Below, in pieces: positions 26,701 to 35,074 of a stretch of DNA of 64,000 nucleotides. Numbering within the stretch: the first letter of the stretch is position 1; each line of letters begins with the position of its first letter. The notes beneath the pieces were generated by a model that worked only from the letters and a program-made list of their open reading frames with translations, was not told the origin of the DNA and made no database searches. Made by a program: the position numbers and the translations under genes. Source of the DNA: Svornostia abyssi (GTDB lineage: Bacteria; Actinomycetota; Thermoleophilia; Solirubrobacterales; Solirubrobacteraceae); the NCBI GenBank assembly GCA_024666565.1, contig CP088295.1, forward strand, positions 1,922,001 to 1,986,000, written 5' to 3'.

Positions 26701-27239
26701 CCCCACGGCTGACAGCCCTGCCGGTCGGCAGACCGGGGCGCCGGGCCATCAGCGGCCGGCACGCGCGAATCAGCTATGGGCAGCATCCGCTGCGCGGATG
26801 CCACGCCCGCTCCTAGACCGCGCACGCCGGCAGCACGAAACCGGGCCCTGGGGTCACCAAACCCCCGCATCATCAGACTGGCAACGCCGACACCGAGCCC
26901 GGCGCCCCGCTCTGCCGACCAACAAGAAGAGCCCCGCGCAAGCGGGGCTCTCAGTGCTGCAGACTTGACAAACGTCAGGCCATATCAGCTGAGCTGGATC
27001 CCGAGTACCGCGAGGACAGCGGCGAGGCAACGATCTCGCGCGACGGAGAGCATCTCCACCGCGACGAGCGGCACCATGTGTCTGCCTGACCACGCCCAGC
27101 GCGACGCCCGCTCCAAGTTCGGTACGGCCCGCCTGACAGGCGCTGACCGGATCTCGATCATCCAGTTGCCCAGTGCGTTGACGACCACATCGGTATGGGT
27201 CCCCGGCGCGATAGCACTGCTGCCTCTAGTGGACTGCGA
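26701..27239. other. non-coding stretch right of the transposase
   Basis: This includes the right end of the IS110-type element and a strong hairpin at 26928-26951. A minus-strand frame at 26985-27188 (67 residues, VVNALGNWMIEI...) could be the tail of a lost gene, but I cannot assign it. Confidence 0.4.
26928..26951. terminator. strong hairpin
   Basis: AGAGCCCCGC-GCAA-GCGGGGCTCT forms a perfect 10-bp stem with a GCAA tetraloop. It is terminator-like, and no long T-run follows on either strand. Confidence 0.6.
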
Positions 27240-27685
27240 GCGAGCATGACTGCGTCCTGCACTACGCGCGGTTCCTCGCCGGGAAGCGCGTGCCGTGGGA
27301 GCACATGCATCAGGAGCTCAGCCCGGGACAGTGGATGTACCGCGCCGAGCCCAAGCGTGGCCGGCCCAAGCGCGTAGATCTCGCGCTCGTCTCGCCGGAA
27401 CGCCTGGAGACGGCAGGCCTGCCGGTCGACGCCGGCCAGTTCAAACTCGACGGAGTCATCGAGTTCGCGCCCGCGAGCAACTACTGGTAGCACGGCACCG
27501 GCTACCGGGCGCCGTGCTCGCGAAGGTGCAGGAGGACATTGCGAAGTCCGGGGAGTACCTAGTTGCGGCCTTGCTGAGCGCGCCTACGTGATCCTCGTCG
27601 AGAGTGCGACCACGGCTTCCCGAGCACCCTGGTCGATGGCGCCGCGGAGCGTTATGGCGTTGATGTGCTGATCCTGCGCCGCTGA
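27240..27685 (+). pseudogene. truncated, decayed copy of the 198-aa gene at 30467-31063
   Basis: The 446 bases are nearly the same as 30615-31063: the stretch from GCGAGCATGACTGCGTCCTG onward matches, including GAGCACATGCATCAGGAGCT. The 5' quarter of the gene is missing, a CAG has become the stop TAG at about 27488, and small deletions break the frame after it. It ends at the equivalent stop codon. This is a second copy left by segmental duplication. Confidence 0.85.
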
Positions 27686-27853
27686 ACCGTGAAGTTCCCG
27701 ATTGATGGACACCTCGATCACCCTGTCCACCGAAGCCGGGGGGACCTCCAGCCGTGGTCGAGGTGACGCCCTGACAGCCAATGTGCGGCAGCGGTCCCGC
27801 GGCGGCGCCATCCCGACGAACCGTCCGCCCGACCGGGCAGACTGCCAGGATTC

Positions 27854-28411
27854 GTGAACCCCTTGGCACAGCGCAACGCATGGTCCGGGGCGGGGCTGCC
27901 CGACTACATATATGAGGCCAGGCGTCGGCCAGGCCAACCTCGGTTGACCGCCAAGGAAGTGGTCGAAGCCCAACTCCTCGACGCGAACTTTGAACTCCTG
28001 TTGGGCGGCATCCTGAGCGTCCCCGAGGGCGCTTTCGCGGGACTACCAATCGTCGGGACCCGGGCATGGGAGCGCGCCTTTCAGCGAGCCACGTCGACCG
28101 GCATCAGACCGGTTCACGGCTTCGATCTGTGGATCACGTTCGTCGAACTAGCACCGGGCTTTGGTGTGACGCTCCCCGACGATTCATCACGGGAACCTCG
28201 GATGAGCTTCTTCGTTATCGAGAGTGGCAGCCGTCCATACCGAGTGACATCGCGCCTTGAGGCCGGACGGGCAATCGCCGCCATCGACCGTCAGCACTGC
28301 GGCGAACCGACCAAGCTCAGCTGCGGGCCCGGACAGTGTGGCGGTTGCCGACTTCGACGCGTCGACGCGCCCCGTCGATCAGGCCTCGTCTGTGTCTGTG
28401 ACTGTCGCTAG
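27854..28411 (+). CDS. hypothetical protein
   Basis: This encodes 185 residues from GTG 27854. It reads as a compact soluble protein in its first 150 residues (TAKEVVEAQLLDANFELLLG, WERAFQRATSTGIRPVHGFD), then a Cys/Arg-rich tail (CGPGQCGGCRLRR) that may be out of frame. The end overlaps the next gene by 20 bases. The family is unknown, and the real C-terminus is uncertain. Confidence 0.4.
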   Translation: MNPLAQRNAWSGAGLPDYIYEARRRPGQPRLTAKEVVEAQLLDANFELLLGGILSVPEGAFAGLPIVGTRAWERAFQRATSTGIRPVHGFDLWITFVELAPGFGVTLPDDSSREPRMSFFVIESGSRPYRVTSRLEAGRAIAAIDRQHCGEPTKLSCGPGQCGGCRLRRVDAPRRSGLVCVCDCR

Positions 28412-28880
28412 CGTCATCGCCGCGTCAGATGCCCAGTGGGTCGCCGCGATAGGAACCTGGGTGATCGGGATCTCAGCGCTCGGCTTTACGGCCACGCAGC
28501 TCTGGGTGAGCGGGTTCCGCCCGAAGATCGAGGCCGATCTGGGCCGGGGCAAGACGGCCATCCGCGTTCGGATCAGAAACCGTGGCCGTGCGGGCTCCGT
28601 CATTACCTCCGTGTCGATCGTCGGTGACGGCGACTTGGTCGTCGAGTGGGTTGGGTCCGAAACCGCGTGGCCGACGCCTTTCCGGATCGGCGCTCTCGAG
28701 GAGGCCCACCTCATGATCGCCGCGCCAAACGGCAAAGAGTTCATCCCCGGGAAGCACAGGGTGATGGTCAAATGGGCTGGTAAGAGCAAGCGCGTCCAAC
28801 CGCAGCCAGTGGATGTCGGATTCGAGGGTCTCGTCTCCCTTCTGCCGCCTGGGAGCGAGATAGGCCCAATGACACCGTGA
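28392..28880 (+). CDS. membrane-anchored hypothetical protein
   Basis: This encodes 162 residues from GTG 28392. A single transmembrane segment lies near the N-terminus (WVAAIGTWVIGISALGFTAT), followed by a beta-rich domain (AIRVRIRNRGRAGSVITSVS and HRVMVKWAGKSKRV) like small membrane-tethered proteins found beside defence genes. No enzymatic motif is visible. An upstream TTG start at 28257 would add a poor, Ala/Ser-rich lead and was not chosen. Confidence 0.55.
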   Translation: MSVTVASVIAASDAQWVAAIGTWVIGISALGFTATQLWVSGFRPKIEADLGRGKTAIRVRIRNRGRAGSVITSVSIVGDGDLVVEWVGSETAWPTPFRIGALEEAHLMIAAPNGKEFIPGKHRVMVKWAGKSKRVQPQPVDVGFEGLVSLLPPGSEIGPMTP

Positions 28881-29023
28881 ACGCGGCTCCGGGCAGTCCA
28901 ACCCCTATCCACGAGCATCGATCGGAGGCGCGTGGTCGCTTGCTGTGGCCCACGACTCTCATATCCCGACGTTGCTGAGCCCGAGCCGACCAGGGGCACG
29001 GCTGGCGCCGGCGAACACCACCG

Positions 29024-30343
29024 ATGATGACCCCGAACGCCCACCCGGTCCACCTGCTTGGAATGGGCCAGGTGCTGCGCGACAGTCGCCCCAAGGACTC
29101 GGCTCCGGATCACATCGGGGGCTACGCGAACCTCTACGCCGCGCTGCACTCGCCCGGCCACAAGCACGTGCCGTTCGAGGCCGGCATCAACCCCATCGCC
29201 ACCTGCAAAGCGCCGGATGGGGCGCGAGTACCCGCAATCCTCGTCGCATCGAGCCCGCACAAACTCGGCCTCGCAGAGAACCCGTGGCAGGACATCTGGG
29301 ACGTCGACAACGGATGGGTTCGCTACTACGGCGACAACCGCACCCCGGGGGCTGATCCCGCCGCGAAGCCCGGGAACCGTGCGCTCATCACGGCACACTC
29401 GCTACATGCACACCACGACCCTGGCGACCGTGCGCGAGCGACGCCGCTGATTCTGTTCCGACGCGTCCCACGAGAGGGGCGCGCCAAGGGCTTCGCCCAG
29501 TTTGAGGGGCTAGGCATCGTCACCGGCGTCGAGTTGGTCACGCAGTACTCGAGCAAGGCAGGGGGCACGTTCGCCAACTACGCCTTCGAGTTGCTTGTGG
29601 TGACGCTCGCTTCAGAGCATGAACAGCTGGACTATCGATGGATCACCGACCGCAGGGACGCGGCCAAGCCGCTGGGGTCGACTCTGCGGTATGCGCCAAA
29701 GGCCTGGAAGGAGTGGGTGGACTCCGGCGCCGTTGCGCTGGACCGCGTTCGACGGCGCGTTTCCAAGCTGTTGGTCGAGCCCAAGGACCAACAGATGCCC
29801 GCGGCAGGAACCCGCGAGGCTACCGTGCTCGCTGCGGTCTATGACTACTACGACGGCAAGAAGCACCGTTTCGAGGCCCTCGCGCAGCGAGTCGCCGAGC
29901 GCGTTATCTCCCCGGCCGCGGGCAGTTACGTCCCCGGAGGGCTTACTCGCGGGAGCGGTGATGGGGGCATTGACTTCATTGCGCGCCTCGATGTCGGCAC
30001 CGGGTTCGGTCGCGCGAAGCTGATCGTGCTCGGCCAGGCCAAGTGCGAGAAACCGGGCAACCCGACCCACGGGAACCACATCGCTCGCACGGTCGCGAGG
30101 TTGCGGCGGGGTTGGCTCGGTGTCTACGTCACGACCAGCTACTTCAGCGCGCAGACGCAGCGCGAGGTGATCGAGGACCGCTATCCGATCGTGCTCGTCT
30201 GCGGTCGTCGCCTGGCCGAAGAAGTCGGCGGCATGCTCGTTGAGCGCGGCGACGACAACGTCACCGCGTTGCTCGACGAGATCGATGCGCAGTATTCGGC
30301 GCCGGTCGCGCCGCGGGACCCCGAGGAGTTGCTCTTCCGGTGA
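29024..30343 (+). CDS. modification-dependent restriction endonuclease, AspBHI/MspJI-like
   Basis: This encodes 439 residues. The N-terminal half fits the AspBHI-type recognition domain: HPVHLLGMGQVL at the start, LAENPWQDIWDVDNGWVRYY and GDNRTPGAD about residues 85-110, and GFAQFEGLGIVTGVEL. The C-terminal domain is Mrr-like, with D317 in DGGIDF and Q338-A-K340 in LGQAKC. This gives exactly the D-X20-QXK spacing known in the MspJI family. Such enzymes cut DNA containing modified cytosines and would act against phages with hypermodified DNA. How it coexists with the Dcm-type methylase at 15917 is an open point. Confidence 0.85.
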   Translation: MMTPNAHPVHLLGMGQVLRDSRPKDSAPDHIGGYANLYAALHSPGHKHVPFEAGINPIATCKAPDGARVPAILVASSPHKLGLAENPWQDIWDVDNGWVRYYGDNRTPGADPAAKPGNRALITAHSLHAHHDPGDRARATPLILFRRVPREGRAKGFAQFEGLGIVTGVELVTQYSSKAGGTFANYAFELLVVTLASEHEQLDYRWITDRRDAAKPLGSTLRYAPKAWKEWVDSGAVALDRVRRRVSKLLVEPKDQQMPAAGTREATVLAAVYDYYDGKKHRFEALAQRVAERVISPAAGSYVPGGLTRGSGDGGIDFIARLDVGTGFGRAKLIVLGQAKCEKPGNPTHGNHIARTVARLRRGWLGVYVTTSYFSAQTQREVIEDRYPIVLVCGRRLAEEVGGMLVERGDDNVTALLDEIDAQYSAPVAPRDPEELLFR

Positions 30344-30466
30344 CGCGCGAGAGCTCGAACGCGGTCGAGCTCGGAGAAGGGCTGTACCTGCGGTGATCAA
30401 GCCGCCCCGAGGCCGCAGCGATGATGTTCGGCGTCGTCGCGCCGAGCGTCGGTAGCGTAAGCGGCC

Positions 30467-31063
30467 ATGAGTGGCGCGGCAGTGGACGTTCACAAGGCGA
30501 TCCACGCCGCGGCTGGAGAGATGGCGGAGTGGCTGTGCTCGGTTCCGGAGTGGGACGTGCATCCGGTCAACGCGTCCGGCTCCGTCTCAGCGCATTTCGG
30601 CCCGACGATCCTCAGCGAGCATGACTGCGTCCTGCACTACGTACGGTTCCTCGTCGGGCAAGGCGTGCCGTGGGAGCACATGCATCAGGAGCTCAGCCCG
30701 GGACAGTGGATGTACCGCGCCGAGCCCAAGCGTGGCCGGCCCAAGCGCATCGACCTCGCCCTCGTCTCGCCGGAACGCCTGCAGGCGGCAGGCCTGCCGG
30801 TGGACCCGGGCGAGTTCGCCCTCGACGCGGTCATCGAGTTCGCGTTGGCCAGCAACTACTGGCAGCACGGCACCGGCTATCCAGGCGCCGTGCTCACGAA
30901 GGTGCAGGACGACATCGCGAAGTCCGGGGAGTACCTGAGTTCCGGCCTTGCTGAGCGCGCCTACGTGATCGTCGTCGAGGAGTGCGACCACGCTTTCCCG
31001 AGCAGCCTGGTCGACGACGCCGCGGAGCGCCACGCCGTGGACGTGCTGATTCTGCGCCGCTGA
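30467..31063 (+). CDS. unknown protein, possible PD-(D/E)XK-like fold
   Basis: This encodes 198 residues with no signal peptide. The core KRIDLALVSPERLQ, then AVIEFALASNYWQHG, TKVQDDIAKSGEYL and ERAYVIVVEEC reads like a nuclease-type alpha/beta fold, with Asp in RIDL and Glu in VIEF. A clear catalytic lysine is not evident. It sits 123 bases downstream of the restriction enzyme. A decayed copy (27240-27685) likewise lies downstream of a restriction-enzyme remnant, so the two genes appear to travel as a unit. No known family is recognised. Confidence 0.65.
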   Translation: MSGAAVDVHKAIHAAAGEMAEWLCSVPEWDVHPVNASGSVSAHFGPTILSEHDCVLHYVRFLVGQGVPWEHMHQELSPGQWMYRAEPKRGRPKRIDLALVSPERLQAAGLPVDPGEFALDAVIEFALASNYWQHGTGYPGAVLTKVQDDIAKSGEYLSSGLAERAYVIVVEECDHAFPSSLVDDAAERHAVDVLILRR

Positions 31064-31127
31064 ACCGCGACTTAGTGTCACCCCGGACTACATCGGTCCC
31101 GAGCCTAGGTGAGTGCGGGCAGTGCGC

Positions 31128-32132
31128 CTAGAGGCAGGGCGAATTGACGATGGGCGAAGATCCGAAGATCGCGCCGGTGAACGCCAATCGCGCGACTCCG
31201 CGACGTACCGTGACTCGGTAGACGTATCCGCACTCGTACGGCACCGAGCCGCCGTCTGGGCTCGCGATGCGACCAATGACGATCGCGTCACACGAGTACG
31301 TGGAGCGTTTCCAAGTCCTGCATTCCGCTCGTGATCCTGTCGCCGTGGGCTCGGCTGCCTGAAGTCTTGCGGCGCGTGCTCGCGTCGCTCGCAGGGCGAC
31401 GCCGCAGGCATGTCTGCTACATCTCCGTCCGGAGGGCCTCCTCCCCGACCTGCCCCGCGCCTCGTACCACCGAGTGTCGGTCTTGACGAGCGTGCCGTCG
31501 AGTGAGTAGTTGAAGACATACCTCCCGTTTGAGAGAGGCTGAGACGAGATGACCCGCGCTCTGCTCCTCTCGAACCTGGCCGTCTTGCACCCTTGGGTCG
31601 GGCCGCTCCAGCAAACACGGACGGTTGCTGCGCTGCCCCAACTGTCTAAGACCTCGAAGTTGGCCTTTCGCCCTTCGACCGTCTCTCCTCCGAAGACGCG
31701 AAGACGACGGTCGCAACTGTCTGTCTGAAAACGCGTGCTTGCTCGCGCACCGGCGCTGTCGAGCGCATCGACTTGAAGCGTGCCGAAGTGGTCGCAGCGC
31801 CACTGGTAGCCGGCTGGCTGCGGCGGCAGGGGAAACTCCTGAATGAGCTGACCGGTAGCGACCTGCCGCACCACAAGACTCACAGGCGGTTGCCCGCCAG
31901 ACGTAGTGAACCGAGTCACCCCAAGGGGCGCGGGACAGCCAGGCTTAGTTGAGTACTCCTTCGTCTCACACGCCCTGATCGTGAAACCGCCAGGCTGAAT
32001 GTCGGATGCCGCAAGCGCGGGCGTCGCAAGTCGCGAAGCTGGCCAGCCACCCGAGGCGGTTGATGTTCCAGCTAGCAGGACTGCGATGGTTGCCAGGACG
32101 CACAGGGCCAAGCGACGTGGCAGTAGGCCCAT
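31128..32132 (-). CDS. exported protein, unknown function
   Basis: This encodes 334 residues from ATG 32132, where MGLLPRRLALCVLATIAVLL gives a good signal peptide. The mature part has several cysteines in pairs (IRACETKEY/KPGCPAPL, WRCDHFG/TDSCDRR, VRVCWSG/QGCKTAR) and beta-rich segments, suggesting disulfide-bonded Ig-like or beta-sandwich domains. No enzyme motif is visible. A stretch near residues 230-270 is Arg/Ala-rich and may contain an error. Confidence 0.6.
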   Translation of the reverse strand: MGLLPRRLALCVLATIAVLLAGTSTASGGWPASRLATPALAASDIQPGGFTIRACETKEYSTKPGCPAPLGVTRFTTSGGQPPVSLVVRQVATGQLIQEFPLPPQPAGYQWRCDHFGTLQVDALDSAGARASTRFQTDSCDRRLRVFGGETVEGRKANFEVLDSWGSAATVRVCWSGPTQGCKTARFERSRARVISSQPLSNGRYVFNYSLDGTLVKTDTRWYEARGRSGRRPSGRRCSRHACGVALRATRARAARLQAAEPTATGSRAECRTWKRSTYSCDAIVIGRIASPDGGSVPYECGYVYRVTVRRGVARLAFTGAIFGSSPIVNSPCL

Positions 32133-32721
32133 CACATCGTGCGAGGCGCGCGTCGGGTCGTCCTTTACTGCCGCCACACCGCCACGCTACACCCCACGCG
32201 GAGCTGGCAGCGACCACGCGATGCCGAAGCCGAGAATGCGGCGTTCCTGAGGGCGACCACCGACAACGCTTTCCACAACAGGCGGTGCGGTAGTCGCGCC
32301 CGACGGCGCCTGGAGTTGAACCACTGCGCGCTCACAGGATGCGCCGCGTCGTCAATGCCGCCAGCCGCAGGACCGACTAGGAACGCAGGCTCAGCGACTG
32401 GGCGCGGATGCTTGCCAAGAGCTGCCCCGGGCGCCCAGCGAAGACGGGAACCAACAGCGCCGCGATCTCGTTCTCTTCGATCCTAGCCGGCCACGAGACC
32501 GCCGAGTAGGCCGCTCGGCCAAGTGCACAACCCTCCGCTCTCAGTAGCGCGGACGCCGCGTTGTAGCGAACTGGCCTGCGACCGCCCAAGCGCCTGCACG
32601 CGCGAGCGGATGGGACCCGCGGCTCCAGAACCCAACCGGCGACGAGCCGGATAGCAGCGGTGCCGGTTCGGCAGGGCCCGGGGCCTCCACGACGCCGAGA
32701 ATCCGCCGGTAGAGTCGTCGC
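32133..32721. other. non-coding stretch between divergent exported-protein genes
   Basis: No supported gene was found. It must contain the promoters of both exported proteins, but no good promoter hexamers were picked out. Confidence 0.4.
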
Positions 32722-33771
32722 GTGGGCAACTCGATGAGGACCATGCGCTCGCGCGTAACGCTTCGCTCTGTTGCCATTGCGTTACTGACGCTTCCAGCCC
32801 TCGCGGGAAGCGAGCTCCTCCTACCGCCAGTCGCCGCTGAGGCCCAAGGTCCTCCGGTGCTGACCAACGAAGCCGTCACGGAGTGCCAGTCCCAGTTGCT
32901 CGCGGCGGGCCTAGTCAAGACGCGGATCAACTACATCGCGCGACAGATCCTTGAAGTGACGGTTTCGGTCAAGCGTTCTCCGACCGTCAGGCTGACGGGA
33001 GCGACCGGCGTCGTCTATGCCTATGCCTGCGCGGAGCTTCTGCACTTTCGGGTTGGTCTCGACGTTGTCGACACGTCCAACGCAAGTGTCGGCACCCTGA
33101 CTCCCGTGACGGGCACGAAGTTCGCACTTCAAGGGATCCCGCTGCCCACCAAGAAGCAGGACGCCCTCCGCCACACACGCGCGCTAATCCTGCCAGCGCC
33201 CGTCACGAAAGCAGCGGCAACATCGGGAGTCTTCGCGGTCCGTGTGCAGGTAACGGCGCCTGCAAACCGCAAGACACTGGCGGGCCTGAATCCCGAACTC
33301 GACACTCTCGGGATTCCCGATCGGTCTGTACAGGTGCTCAAGACCATCGGGCCGCGCGCGCTGCGAGCGACGCGAGTTCGGCGCGGCGACCAGAGGCGCG
33401 AACTCCGGTCGGAGGAAGTGAAGCAACTCTTCCGTCGATGCCCCCCGGACCGCGACGACCAGGTGACCTCCGCGAGCATCAACCTAGGGACCGCGAGCGG
33501 GGCGATAGACGACAGGTCCCGGCTGGTTACCGCTCGCGCCGAATGGTACGGCGCCGAAGGGAAGAACGACCCACATCCAGGGGGGGTCGACTACATCTAC
33601 CGACTGCATCGGGGTACGGAACTCTGTGCTGCCTTGGCCTTTACCGACGAAACCAGCGGCGCCCCCCAGGTCCTTACTCGGCTCGTTCCAACCTTGAGTA
33701 CGCCCTCGTGGGGATACCTCCACGATCGCACTGGCAAGTTTGGCCAGGTCATGTTCTTGCTGAAGCGCTAG
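32722..33771 (+). CDS. exported protein, unknown function
   Basis: This encodes 349 residues from GTG 32722; ATG 32734 or 32743 are alternatives. A signal peptide (VAIALLTLPALAGSELLLPP) is followed by LTNEAVTECQSQL and a beta-rich body. The C-terminal third (VTARAEWYGAEGKND, YIYRLHRGTELCAALAFT) looks like one folded domain. The chain ends in GQVMFLLKR, similar to the exported protein at 23063-24088. It is one of five secreted proteins encoded between 23 and 38 kb. Confidence 0.65.
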   Translation: MGNSMRTMRSRVTLRSVAIALLTLPALAGSELLLPPVAAEAQGPPVLTNEAVTECQSQLLAAGLVKTRINYIARQILEVTVSVKRSPTVRLTGATGVVYAYACAELLHFRVGLDVVDTSNASVGTLTPVTGTKFALQGIPLPTKKQDALRHTRALILPAPVTKAAATSGVFAVRVQVTAPANRKTLAGLNPELDTLGIPDRSVQVLKTIGPRALRATRVRRGDQRRELRSEEVKQLFRRCPPDRDDQVTSASINLGTASGAIDDRSRLVTARAEWYGAEGKNDPHPGGVDYIYRLHRGTELCAALAFTDETSGAPQVLTRLVPTLSTPSWGYLHDRTGKFGQVMFLLKR

Positions 33772-34360
33772 ACGCTCGGTGCTCGGTCTCGCGGGCGATG
33801 TAGGCGTTGGCCCACCGATCTCACTGGCCCATCCGAGCCCTTAGCCTTGCTGCGAACACGTGCTCGCCTATGGTTGAGGGAGAGGACCAGCGACGGCCGT
33901 CGACCTAGAGGACACGTTGCGGATCGTGGTTCTCCTCGCCGAGCGGCGTGATCCGCGATTCGATCTTGCGGCGGCCAGGTTCGGGGTCGGCTGGTGACCG
34001 AGCGACGCCTTGGACTCGACGACGCGCAGCGCGTGATGGCGCTGGTTGAGCTACTTCCAGACTTGCCAGAGGCGGCCTCGGAGGCGCTACTGCTCGGTGC
34101 GCTCGTAGCGGCCAGGCAACAAGTCCCTCGTGCCTCGTCCCTTGAGGCGGCGCCGTTTCCGGGTGTAGTTGCACTTCTAGAGCGCGGCACGCGTCGGCGC
34201 AGTCGCCGGCGGCTCAGCAGTTCATCGAAGGTGCGCGAACCCGCGCAGGCGCGTCGACGCCGACTGGCATCAGCTCGGCGCCGGTGAAGCGGTCAGCGTC
34301 GTAGCCCGCGAAGCGCAGACGCTGAGTGTTACCGCTCGCCATGAGGGTGACGCGACCCGC
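33772..34360. other. stretch with at most one small gene
   Basis: A possible plus-strand gene at 33994-34287 starts MTERRLGLDDAQRVMALVEL and has helical character for 60 residues, then an Arg/Ser-rich tail. I could not support it further. The rest shows nothing. Confidence 0.3.
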
Positions 34361-35074
34361 CTATCGCCTGTAGGTCGTGAGCTGTCCGAGCACGCGGTAG
34401 TACTCGCGGCCGTACGTGTTGTCGTCCGTTGATCCCTCGGCGTTGAACCTCGCAGTCAGGTGGCGCAGCAGTTCTGTCGCTGTCGCGTGGACTCGCGCTG
34501 GCGCTTTGCAGGCGCTACCGCCGACGCGCTCGACGAGACTCTCAAGCACACGCGCTGCACCTCCCGGAGGAAGCGAGCATTCCCGTCGCGCCCAGCCCGC
34601 GACGATCCGCCTCAGGCGCGCGGGACCCAAGCCGTCGCGCATCCGGATGTCCTGCTTGAAGCGGGCGTTGACTTTGATGCCGACTGGGCCGCGTGCGCTT
34701 ACCTCGCGCAACCTGCTTCCGTTGCGCATGGTGATCGCCTCGCGGTTGCCGTACCCGAGACGGGTCCACCCACCCGGACAGAGTTCGACGTCCGGCCCGA
34801 GTTCCCAACGCAGTTCGTACTTCCGCACCCCCTTGTCATCCGCCGGGCCGGTAGTGACGCTGAGGGCGATCCAGTGATCGTCGTACGGGTGCGCACCGAA
34901 TGGCGCGACCCGTCGGTAGTCCTTGGAGTACCCGACCTGGATCGGCTTGTCGCATGTTCGCCCCACGAGCCTGATGTGACCGGGAATTGGCGAGGCGGCT
35001 GCCACTGGTTCCGGGGCGCCCAGGACCAGGGTGCAGATTGCCAGAGCCCCGGTAACCAACGACCTGGTCATCAT
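34361..35074 (-). CDS. exported protein, unknown function, coupled to the RCC1 gene
   Basis: This encodes 237 residues. The signal peptide is TRSLVTGALAICTLVLGAP with an AAAS cleavage region. The mature part contains four cysteines (GRTCDKP, ELCPGGW, RRECSLP, GSACKAP) and a basic C-terminal half. Its ATG overlaps the stop of the RCC1-repeat gene (ATGA), so the two are translated together and probably act together outside the membrane. The family is unknown. Confidence 0.65.
   Translation of the reverse strand: MMTRSLVTGALAICTLVLGAPEPVAAASPIPGHIRLVGRTCDKPIQVGYSKDYRRVAPFGAHPYDDHWIALSVTTGPADDKGVRKYELRWELGPDVELCPGGWTRLGYGNREAITMRNGSRLREVSARGPVGIKVNARFKQDIRMRDGLGPARLRRIVAGWARRECSLPPGGAARVLESLVERVGGSACKAPARVHATATELLRHLTARFNAEGSTDDNTYGREYYRVLGQLTTYRR

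Noticed and set aside
22905..31063. AIPR gene to complete a MutL-Z1-DUF-AIPR system
   Set aside because: I looked through the genes downstream of Z1 and found an exported protein, remnants and an AspBHI-like enzyme, none with an AIPR pattern.
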